Origin: JAVDCA01 sp035293985
Lineage (GTDB): Bacteria > Pseudomonadota > Alphaproteobacteria > Rhizobiales > Xanthobacteraceae
Direction of reading: 5' to 3'
DNA: 64,000 nt
Assembly (NCBI GenBank): GCA_035293985.1
Contig: DATGLS010000012.1
Span: 198,294 to 262,293 of the forward strand
Shown here: positions 1 through 8,868 of the stretch, in pieces
Numbering within the stretch: position 1 is the first letter of the stretch
Layout of the letters: each line of letters starts with the position of its first letter
Notes under the pieces: model-generated
What the model was told of the DNA's origin: nothing
The model's database searches: none
Seen by the model: the letters and a program-made list of their open reading frames with translations, nothing else
Program-made: the position numbers and the translations under genes

Positions 1-104
1 TGGTCGATCGGCAGGTGCGCCCGGCACCAGGTCTCGATCGCGGCTGCGAGCTCGCGGTGCCGCGTTTCGAAGAATGGCCAGGCCAGGAAGCTCGAGTCCG
101 CCAT
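1..104 (-). CDS. acyl-CoA dehydrogenase-like protein, N-terminal fragment (cut by window edge)
   Basis: Only the first 34 codons are in the window. The start codon overlaps the stop of the enoyl-CoA hydratase gene (TGATG-type overlap), so it belongs to the same operon. The visible N-terminus (MADSSFLAWPFFETRHREL, then an AAAIETW helix) resembles the first helix of acyl-CoA dehydrogenases, which would fit beta-oxidation-like steps after dearomatisation of a CoA-thioester. This is inferred from about 34 residues and context; the FAD and catalytic regions lie outside the window. Confidence 0.6.
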   Translation of the reverse strand, partial: MADSSFLAWPFFETRHRELAAAIETWCRAHLPID

Positions 105-916
105 CAGTTGCCCTCGAACACGGGACGCTCCTTGGCGACGAACGCCCGGTACGCGCGGGCGAAATCCTCGGTCTGCATGCAGATCGCCTGCGCCTGTGCC
201 TCGGCCTCGATCGCCTGCTCGAGGCTCATCGACCATTCCGCATTGAGCTGCGTCTTGGTGATGCCGTGGGCGAATGTCGGCCCGGCCGCGAGGGTGCGCG
301 CCAGCGCCATCGCCTCGCTCTCGAGGGCGTCGGCGCCGACCAGCCGGTTGAAGAAGCCCCAACGCTCGCCTTCTTGCGCCGTCATGGTGCGCCCGGTGTA
401 GAGGAGCTCGGCGGCGCGGCCCTGGCCGATGATGCGCGGCAGCACAGCGCAGGCGCCCATGTCGCAGCCTGCAAGACCGACACGGGTGAACAGGAAGGCG
501 GTTTTCGCGTCCGGCGTCGCGAGACGGACGTCGGAGGCCATCGCGATGATCGCCCCGGCGCCGACGGCGACGCCGTCGATCGCGGCGATGATCGGCTTGC
601 CGCAGCCGAGCATCGCCTTGACGAGGTCGCCGGTCATGCGCGTGAAGGCGAGCAGGCTTTTCATGTCCATGGCGACGAGGGGGCCGATGATGTCGCGCAC
701 GTCGCCGCCCGAGCAGAAATTCCCGCCGTTGGGCAGAAACACCACGGCGGCGACGTCGTCGGCATCGCGCAGCGCGCGGAACGTGTCGCGCAGCTCGGCA
801 TAGGACTCGAAGGTCAGCGGGTTCTTGCGCTCCGGCCGGTTGAGCCGGATGACGGCGACGTCGCCGTCCATCCGCCAGAGAAAATGCCTGGGCGCGAGCG
901 TGGATAGTTTCGTCAT
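104..916 (-). CDS. enoyl-CoA hydratase/isomerase family protein
   Basis: 270 residues, the usual length of the crotonase fold. Visible family marks are the oxyanion-hole segment GGNFCSGGDV, the AIDGVAVGAGAIIAMASD segment that forms the second part of the CoA pocket, and LPRIIGQGRA. It would hydrate (or otherwise process) an enoyl-CoA formed from the ring-reduced product of the upstream monooxygenase/reductase. The start ATG at 916 overlaps the stop of the MarR gene (ATGA), showing translational coupling. A longer in-frame extension exists but runs through the MarR and SDR genes and is not real. Exact substrate unknown. Confidence 0.88.
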   Translation of the reverse strand: MTKLSTLAPRHFLWRMDGDVAVIRLNRPERKNPLTFESYAELRDTFRALRDADDVAAVVFLPNGGNFCSGGDVRDIIGPLVAMDMKSLLAFTRMTGDLVKAMLGCGKPIIAAIDGVAVGAGAIIAMASDVRLATPDAKTAFLFTRVGLAGCDMGACAVLPRIIGQGRAAELLYTGRTMTAQEGERWGFFNRLVGADALESEAMALARTLAAGPTFAHGITKTQLNAEWSMSLEQAIEAEAQAQAICMQTEDFARAYRAFVAKERPVFEGN

Positions 917-1389
917 GCGTCGCTCTCCCAGTCGCTCCGAAACGCTTTCAGCTTGGCCGACAGCTGCTCGGCCTCGCGCGCCGTGACACCGCCGAGCAGG
1001 CGGTCGATCCAGCCTTCGTGCGCGGCCGACATCGCCGCAAAGGCGGAGCGGCCCCTGGCGGTGAGGCGCACGAACGAGGTGCGGCGATCGCCGTTGCGCT
1101 GCGCGCGCACCACGAAGCCATCCGCGACCAGGCGATCGACGATGCCCGTGACGTTGCCGTTGGAGACGAGCAGAAAGCGCGAGATCTCGCTCATCAGCAT
1201 GCCGTCGGGCGCGCGCCAGAGCGCCGCCATTACGTCGAACCGCGGCATCGTGACGTTGAACTGCTGCTTGAAGCGCTCGCGCGTCTGCGCTTCCACCATG
1301 CGGGTCGCCCGCAGCAGGCGAACCCACAGGCGCAGCCGCGCCTTGCTGTCGCTGTCGCGGCGTACCGTCGCGGATGCAGCACGGGTCAT
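913..1389 (-). CDS. MarR-family transcriptional regulator
   Basis: 158 residues with the winged-helix core of MarR proteins: LLRATRMVEAQTRERF dimer helix, then MSEISRFLLVSNGNVTGIV recognition helix and a wing around NGDRRTSFVRLT. It sits inside the aromatic-CoA operon, overlapping the SDR gene (upstream) and the hydratase gene (downstream) by ATGA junctions. The likely target is the 36-bp palindrome before the first gene of the operon (4509-4544), with an aryl-CoA thioester as the probable inducer; MarR proteins of aromatic hybrid pathways commonly behave so. The operator and ligand assignments are inference. Confidence 0.9.
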   Translation of the reverse strand: MTRAASATVRRDSDSKARLRLWVRLLRATRMVEAQTRERFKQQFNVTMPRFDVMAALWRAPDGMLMSEISRFLLVSNGNVTGIVDRLVADGFVVRAQRNGDRRTSFVRLTARGRSAFAAMSAAHEGWIDRLLGGVTAREAEQLSAKLKAFRSDWESDA

Positions 1390-2147
1390 GTCTCTTCTCC
1401 CGGGATGGAGATCGCCCGCCCGGTGATCGAGGCGCCCGCAGGGCCGCACAGTCGCAGCACCGCGGCGGCGACCTCGTCGGGCGTGGCCAAGCGGCCTTGC
1501 GGATTGCCGGCGGCGAGCGAGGCGCGCACCTCGGCGGCGTCGCGCCCGGTCGTGGCCGCGATGCGGTCGATCGATTCCGCCAGCATCCCGGTCTCGGTGA
1601 AGCCTGGGCAGACCGCATTGACCGTGACGCCGGCCGACGCCGTCTCGAGCGCCAGCGCGCGCATGAGGCCGATCACGCCATGCTTGGCGGCCACATACGG
1701 CGCCACATAGGCATAACCCTCGAGCCCGGCGGTCGATGCGATGAACACGATCCGCCCGAAGCCGCGCGCTCGCATGCCGGCGAGCGCCGGCTTGACCGCC
1801 AGGAACGCCCCGGTGAGGTTCACGGCGAGCGTCGCGTTCCACAGTTCGAGCGAGGTCTTGTGCGCCGGCGCGCTCTGCGCCGCGCCCGCATTGGCGACGA
1901 CCATGTCGATGGGCTCGTCCGTCCCCTCCGCGTTTTGGTGAATCGCGGTCATCGCGGCTTCGTCAGTGACGTCGGCCATGACCGTGCGAATGGTCGCCGC
2001 GCCGGCCGCCACCGTCCGCAATGGCTCCGACCTCCGGCCGCAGATCGTCACCATCGCGCCTGCGCCCGCGAGCGCGCGCGCAATGGCGGCGCCGATGCCG
2101 GTGCCGCCGCCGGTCACCAAGGCATGTCGGCCCGCAAGGGTGCTCAT
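1386..2147 (-). CDS. SDR-family dehydrogenase (3-hydroxyacyl-CoA dehydrogenase-like)
   Basis: 253 residues, classical short-chain dehydrogenase. It has the cofactor motif VTGGGTGIGAA near the N-terminus, the NAG motif (VVANAGAA) and the catalytic Ser...Tyr-x3-Lys (IASTAGLEGYAYVAPYVAAK). In this operon it would oxidise the 3-hydroxyacyl-CoA made by the hydratase. The start at 2147 is preferred because the Rossmann strand begins eight residues later; the upstream in-frame ATG would add a poorly conserved arginine-rich stretch overlapping the preceding gene. Ends in an ATGA overlap with the MarR gene. Confidence 0.88.
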   Translation of the reverse strand: MSTLAGRHALVTGGGTGIGAAIARALAGAGAMVTICGRRSEPLRTVAAGAATIRTVMADVTDEAAMTAIHQNAEGTDEPIDMVVANAGAAQSAPAHKTSLELWNATLAVNLTGAFLAVKPALAGMRARGFGRIVFIASTAGLEGYAYVAPYVAAKHGVIGLMRALALETASAGVTVNAVCPGFTETGMLAESIDRIAATTGRDAAEVRASLAAGNPQGRLATPDEVAAAVLRLCGPAGASITGRAISIPGEET

Positions 2148-2160
2148 CGGACGCTCATCA

Positions 2161-4455
<2,295 letters not shown>

Positions 4456-4508
4456 GCCGTGCCGTCCTTCTCGCCGAGGAAGCGGGTTTATGATGGCAGG
4501 TCAAAGGC

Positions 4509-4544
4509 AATATTTCAAGCTTAAATATTTAAGCTTGAAATATT
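4509..4544. promoter_or_regulatory. perfect 36-bp palindrome, probable MarR operator
   Basis: An uninterrupted 36-bp palindrome; the left half reads AATATTTCAAGCTTAAAT. It is AT-rich within very GC-rich DNA and ends 54 bp before the start codon of the monooxygenase/reductase. It contains two near-palindromic 13-mers (TTTCAAGCTTAAA and its mirror TTTAAGCTTGAAA) whose AAGCTT centres are 14 bp apart, as if two dimers bind side by side. The MarR protein of the same operon is the natural candidate ligand (inference). Confidence 0.75.
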
Positions 4545-4651
4545 AGGTCCCGGTGGACGGCGGACGCGTTCAGTGTTGATCGTTGAGCGTCATTGCGCGG
4601 GGCGCCTAAGCCCGGCGAAGCCATCTTGGGCCGCGTGCTCCGCGCCCACCA

Positions 4652-5590
4652 TCACCGCCCATTCGCCAGATTCCTGCAGACCTCGACGCTTGCCTGCTCG
4701 AAGAGCTTGACCGCGCCGCCCACCCGACGCTTCTTCAGCGTGATGGCGGCGATCGGCTGCAAGCTGTCGTGCAGGTCGACGTCGAGCGCACGCAGCCATG
4801 CCCGCTCCGCCGGCGAGCGGAGCATCTGCGCCGGCAGGATGGTCAGGAAGCCGCCGCTCGCCAGAAGATCGAGCCGCATGTGAATCGAGATCGTCGTCAC
4901 CACCACCAGCGGCAACGGCAGCTTTCGGCGGCGAAACAGATCGACCACGGTGCGGCCGAGAAACGAGTCGGCCGGCGAGAGGGTCCAGCGCTCGTTCATC
5001 AGGTCGGCCAGGCTGAGCTTCTTGCGACCGAGGAGTGGGTGACCACGCGCCGCCATCACGGCAAGTGGCGACTTGAACAGGGGCTGAACGCCGAGATCGT
5101 CGGCCATCGGCGACGCGGTCCAGCGTGCCACCACCACATCACGCGCCCGCTGGCGCAACTCGCCGATCAGGGTGTCCAGGTCGCTGACCAACACGTCGTA
5201 GCCGACGCGTGGATACTTCTTCACGAGGTGGCTGATGATTTGCGATACTACGCTCGCCACCGGCTCGGCCGTGCCGATCTTGACGATACCTCGGGTAGGG
5301 TCGGACAGGCGCTCGATATCCGCAACGCCCTGGCCGATCTCGTCGAAGACGACCCTCGTGCGCTCGATGAGCAGACGGCCGGCTTCCGTCAATGCGACGC
5401 CGCGCGCCGACCGATCGAGCAACGACGTCGCCAGAACGTGCTCCATGTCGGAGACCGCTTTCGAGATGGCGGGCTGGGACAACGCGAGGCGTTCCGATGC
5501 CTTGGCCATACTGCCGACCTCGGCGACGGTCTGCAGCGTGTGCAGATCCTTCAGGCGCAGTCGGCGTCCGATGCGGTTGTCCCATTTCAT
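4652..5590 (-). CDS. LysR-family transcriptional regulator
   Basis: 312 residues. The N-terminal winged helix is clear (LKDLHTLQTVAEVGSMAKA, SERLALSQPAISKAVSDME, LLDRSARGVALTEAG), followed by an effector domain with the GIVKIGTAEP and GFLTILPAQML segments typical of LysR proteins. It is divergent from the Bug receptor/O-methyltransferase operon, which it probably controls; a short dyad at 5618-5629 lies between them. The start at 5590 is favoured over one 12 codons upstream because the helix begins about eight residues in. Effector unknown. Confidence 0.9.
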   Translation of the reverse strand: MKWDNRIGRRLRLKDLHTLQTVAEVGSMAKASERLALSQPAISKAVSDMEHVLATSLLDRSARGVALTEAGRLLIERTRVVFDEIGQGVADIERLSDPTRGIVKIGTAEPVASVVSQIISHLVKKYPRVGYDVLVSDLDTLIGELRQRARDVVVARWTASPMADDLGVQPLFKSPLAVMAARGHPLLGRKKLSLADLMNERWTLSPADSFLGRTVVDLFRRRKLPLPLVVVTTISIHMRLDLLASGGFLTILPAQMLRSPAERAWLRALDVDLHDSLQPIAAITLKKRRVGGAVKLFEQASVEVCRNLANGR

Positions 5591-5617
5591 CGTGGGTTCA
5601 CCAGGGGTTATAGGCCG

Positions 5618-5629
5618 ATAATTCATTAT
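5618..5629. promoter_or_regulatory. AT-rich dyad (ATAAT-TC-ATTAT) in divergent LysR/Bug intergenic region
   Basis: Five-base arms around a two-base centre, lying between the divergently transcribed LysR and Bug receptor genes. LysR boxes are AT-rich interrupted dyads in such positions. A second AT-rich patch (TCGTTATAGC) follows at about 5636. Assignment is by position only. Confidence 0.4.
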
Positions 5630-5723
5630 GACTTGTCGTTATAGCATCGTCGAGAGAAAGTGGTGACTGTCAGGGTCCGGCCGGCCCGTCACTCCAGCGA
5701 TTGCGCTCTCAACGGAGGATGCC

Positions 5724-6692
5724 ATGCAGACGCATTCACGGCGGGCCGTGTTGGTTGGCCTTGCGGTTTCCCTCGCCTCATCGCGGCCGGCGGCCGCACA
5801 AGATCAGACGCTGCGGATCGTGTTTCCGTTTTCCGCGGGCGGCGCGGCGGACGGCATCGTCCGGCTCCTTGCCGAGCACCTGCGAAGCAGCCTCGGCAGG
5901 CCGGTCATCGTGGAAAACATCGTCGGCGCCGGCGGGCGGATCGGCGCACGGGCCGTCAAGGACGCGCAGCCGAACGGCGCGAAGCTCCTGTTTGCGTCCA
6001 ATTCGCAGATGACGCTCCAGCCGCTGATCTATCACGACCTCGGCTATGACGCTTTCGACGACTTCATCCCCATCTCCCAGACCGTGAGATCTGAAGCCGC
6101 CTTCGCGGTCGGCGGCCAGACTCCGGTCCATTCGATCAAGGAGCTGATCGCCTGGCTCGCCGCGAACCCTACCCAGGCGCTCTTCGGCTCGCCTGGCGTC
6201 GGCACGGGGCCGCATTTCGCGGGCCTCGAGTTCGCCCGGCTTTCCGGCTTGCGTCTGCGCCACGCGCCCTACAAGGGCACGCCGGCGGCGCTGCCCGACC
6301 TTCTGGCAGGGCGCATCCCGCTGCACATCGCGATGACCGCCGAGCTGGTCGCTCAGCACAAGAGCGGCGCCGTGCGGATCCTCGCGACGGCGGGGGCAGA
6401 CCGCTCGCCGTTTGTGCCCGATGTTGCGACGCTGCGGGAGAGCGGGATCGAGATCGAGGCACCAGGATGGTTCGCGTTCTATGCGCCTGCGGGCACGCCG
6501 CAGGACATCGTGACGCGCCTCGAGCAAGCGATCGTCGCGGCGACGAACGCCCCGGAGGTGCGCGAGAAGATCGAGAAGGTGGGATACCTGCCGACCGGAA
6601 CGACGTCGGACGCGCTGAGAAAGATTCAGCGCGCGGACACCGAGCGATGGGCTCGCGTTGTGAAGGCCTCCGGTTTCGCGGTCGCGCCATGA
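5724..6692 (+). CDS. Bug/TctC-type periplasmic solute receptor
   Basis: 322 residues. The N-terminus (SRRAVLVGLAVSLASSRPAAA) is a Sec- or Tat-like signal peptide. The mature part shows the family marks LRIVFPFSAGGAADGIVRLL, GRPVIVENIVGAGG and the FYAPAGTPQDIV segment near the C-terminus. Bug proteins bind small carboxylates or aromatic acids in the periplasm and usually work with a TctAB permease, absent here. The stop overlaps the start of the O-methyltransferase (ATGA), so the two are co-translated, an unusual partnership. Confidence 0.88.
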   Translation: MQTHSRRAVLVGLAVSLASSRPAAAQDQTLRIVFPFSAGGAADGIVRLLAEHLRSSLGRPVIVENIVGAGGRIGARAVKDAQPNGAKLLFASNSQMTLQPLIYHDLGYDAFDDFIPISQTVRSEAAFAVGGQTPVHSIKELIAWLAANPTQALFGSPGVGTGPHFAGLEFARLSGLRLRHAPYKGTPAALPDLLAGRIPLHIAMTAELVAQHKSGAVRILATAGADRSPFVPDVATLRESGIEIEAPGWFAFYAPAGTPQDIVTRLEQAIVAATNAPEVREKIEKVGYLPTGTTSDALRKIQRADTERWARVVKASGFAVAP

Positions 6693-7753
6693 CCGCGGTT
6701 GCGCTCCCTGCCGGCCGGACCCAGGACACGGCGCATCAATCTGCTGCCGAGGCCGCGGCGACGCTGCGCCGACTGGCCAATGGTCTGCGCGTGTCGCAAG
6801 CGCTTTTCGTCGCCGCCCAGCTCGGCGTCGCCGACCGCTTGGCGGAACGGCCGCTCGATCGGTTCGAGCTCGCGACGCTGACGGGGGCGGACGCAGCGGC
6901 GCTCGGCCGCGTCATGCGCACCCTGTGTGCGCTCGGCATTTTCTCACAGTCGCCATCGGGGCAGTTCTCGCTACGGCCCGTCGGGCAATTCTTGCGCAGC
7001 GAGCTGCCGGGCTCGTATCGGGCCGGCGTCTTGTTTCAGGCGGGGGCCGTGCGCTGGCTGTGCTGGTCGCAGCTGCTCGACACGGTCCGGACCGGCGTTA
7101 GCGCAAGCGAGCGCCTGCTCGGGAAGCCGCTCTTCGAGTTCTACGCCGCCAACCCGGAGGAGTCGAAAATCCATGACGATGCCATGCGGGCAGCTTCCGC
7201 AAGCCACGCGAGGACCATCCTCGACGCCCTCGATTTGACGCGCGACGGCGTGGTGGTCGATATCGGCGGCGGAAGTGGCGAATTGCTCACCGCGATCCTG
7301 GCAGCCAACTGCGGCCTGCGCGGTATTCTCTTCGATCTCCCCGACGTCATCGATCGCGCCGTGCCGGGACTGGCTGCGATCGGCGACCGCTGCGCTGTCG
7401 AGCGCGGAAGCTTCTTCGAGCGCGTACCGCGAAACGGCGACATCTACTTGCTCAAGCAAATCCTCCATGACTGGGACGACGAACGTGCCGGCGCCATTCT
7501 GCGCTGCGCTCGGCGCTGCATGCCGGACAACGCGAGACTTGTCGTCATCGAAAGAAAGCTGCCCGAGGTGGCCGCGCCGGAGGCCGACCTGGAAACCTTC
7601 CTGACCGACCTCGAAATGCTTGTCATGACATCCGGCGGTCGCGAACGGACGGAAGCCGAATTCCGCAGTCTGCTCGTGAACGCCCGATTCGAGCCGTTGA
7701 GAAAAGTGCCGACTGCTTCTCCTCTCTTCCTGTTCGAGGCACGCGCCGCCTGA
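6689..7753 (+). CDS. SAM-dependent O-methyltransferase, COMT/acetylserotonin type
   Basis: 354 residues. Residues about 25-110 form the winged-helix dimerisation domain (LRRLANGLRVSQALFVAAQLGVADRL is its first helix). The SAM site VVDIGGGSGELL follows, then DLPDVID and the hallmark LLKQILHDWDDERAGAIL with the catalytic-region His and Asp pair. Plant COMT, hydroxyneurosporene methyltransferase and polyketide O-methyltransferases share this layout. The stretch LETFLTDLEMLVMTSGGRER is the usual C-terminal lid. Substrate unknown; it may methylate (or act on a phenol from) what the coupled Bug receptor binds. Confidence 0.87.
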   Translation: MTAVALPAGRTQDTAHQSAAEAAATLRRLANGLRVSQALFVAAQLGVADRLAERPLDRFELATLTGADAAALGRVMRTLCALGIFSQSPSGQFSLRPVGQFLRSELPGSYRAGVLFQAGAVRWLCWSQLLDTVRTGVSASERLLGKPLFEFYAANPEESKIHDDAMRAASASHARTILDALDLTRDGVVVDIGGGSGELLTAILAANCGLRGILFDLPDVIDRAVPGLAAIGDRCAVERGSFFERVPRNGDIYLLKQILHDWDDERAGAILRCARRCMPDNARLVVIERKLPEVAAPEADLETFLTDLEMLVMTSGGRERTEAEFRSLLVNARFEPLRKVPTASPLFLFEARAA

Positions 7754-7813
7754 CGCGCATCCGGCGCACTCGCGTCGTCGATACTGAACCCTGATAAACG
7801 CCGCCGCGGCGTC

Positions 7814-8785
7814 TCACCCCGGCTTGATGTTCGCCGCGCGGACGACCTTGCCCCACTTCTCGGTCTCCTCGGCGAGGAGCTTGCCGAACGCGGCGGGCGC
7901 CATCACCAGCGGCGTTCCGCCCAGGTCGGCGAAGTGCTTGATGATCTCCGGCGTGGCGAGGCCCGCGGCGACCGTCTGGCTGAGCCGATCGATGATCGCG
8001 GGCGGCGTGCCATTCGGCGCACCGATCCCGAACCAGTCGCTCGCCTCGTAGCCCGGCACCGACTCGCCGACCGCGGGCACGTCGGGCAGCACCGCCGAGC
8101 GCGTCGCGGCGGTGACGGCGAGCGCGCGCAGCTTGCCGGAGCGCACATGCGGGAGCGCGCCGGCGAGTCCGATGACGGACGTCTGCACCTGGCCACCGAG
8201 CAGGTCGGTCATCGCCGGCCCGGCGCCGCGATACGGCACGTGCACGAGCTTGATCCCGGCCATCATCTGCAGCAGCTCGCCCGCGAGATGGCCGAACGAG
8301 CCGACACCGGCCGACGCCATGGTGATCTTGCCCGGATTGTCCTTGGCGTGCGCGATCAGCTCCGGAATGTTCTTCACCAGCAGCGACGGGTGGGCCAGCA
8401 CGATATTGGTCTGCCGCTCGACCCCGGCGACCGGCGTGATGTCGCGCAGGAAGACGAAGCTGAGATTGTCGTAGAGCGTCGCGTTGATGGTGCTCGCCAC
8501 GGTGACCATCAGCAGCGTGTAGCCGTCGGGTGCGGCCTTCACCACGCTCTCGGTCGCGATGTTGGTGCCGGCACCGGGCCGGTTCTCGATCACGAACGAC
8601 TGGCCGAGCCGCTCCGCGAGCCAGGGCCCGATGATGCGGGCCGTGATGTCGGTCGAGCCGCCGGGCGCGTAGCCGACGACGAGCCGCACCGGCCGGGCGG
8701 GATAAGTATCGGCGAGCGCGCGAGCGGGCAGGAGAGGGGAGGCTGCGCAAGCGGCGCCGGCGGCGAGAAATTCTCTACGGTTCAT
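7814..8785 (-). CDS. Bug/TctC-type periplasmic solute receptor
   Basis: 323 residues from the ATG at 8785, which gives a clean twin-arginine-like signal (MNRREFLAAGAACAASPLLP, cleavage after ARALA). Family marks: VRLVVGYAPGGSTDITARII, FVIENRPGAGTNIATE, VHVPYRGAGPAMTDLLGGQV. It is the last gene of a likely operon with the aconitase and the PEP mutase/ICL-family lyase, suggesting a di- or tricarboxylate ligand. It is separated from the aconitase gene by 83 bp that hold a hairpin repeat. No TctA/TctB permease is nearby. Confidence 0.88.
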   Translation of the reverse strand: MNRREFLAAGAACAASPLLPARALADTYPARPVRLVVGYAPGGSTDITARIIGPWLAERLGQSFVIENRPGAGTNIATESVVKAAPDGYTLLMVTVASTINATLYDNLSFVFLRDITPVAGVERQTNIVLAHPSLLVKNIPELIAHAKDNPGKITMASAGVGSFGHLAGELLQMMAGIKLVHVPYRGAGPAMTDLLGGQVQTSVIGLAGALPHVRSGKLRALAVTAATRSAVLPDVPAVGESVPGYEASDWFGIGAPNGTPPAIIDRLSQTVAAGLATPEIIKHFADLGGTPLVMAPAAFGKLLAEETEKWGKVVRAANIKPG

Positions 8786-8804
8786 GTCACACGCTCCTCC
8801 GTCT

Positions 8805-8842
8805 GCGCTCCCTCTCCCCGCAAAGGGCGGGAGAGGCAGCGC
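8805..8842. repeat. short hairpin repeat (R2 family, half copy)
   Basis: Inverted repeat beginning GCGCTCCCTCTCCCCGC and closing GGGCGGGAGAGGCAGCGC around an aaa loop. The same sequence, in a longer paired form, lies at 22952-23090, and a piece of it at about 46553-46584. It falls between aconitase and the Bug receptor gene and may attenuate or stabilise the mRNA. Confidence 0.6.
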
Positions 8843-8868
8843 AACCGCCGTGCTCAACCGACGCGCAA

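Noticed and set aside
104..1618. A 504-residue reading of the enoyl-CoA hydratase frame
   Set aside because: The first 230 residues overlap the MarR and SDR genes in another frame and are low-complexity; the real start is the ATG at 916 overlapping the MarR stop.
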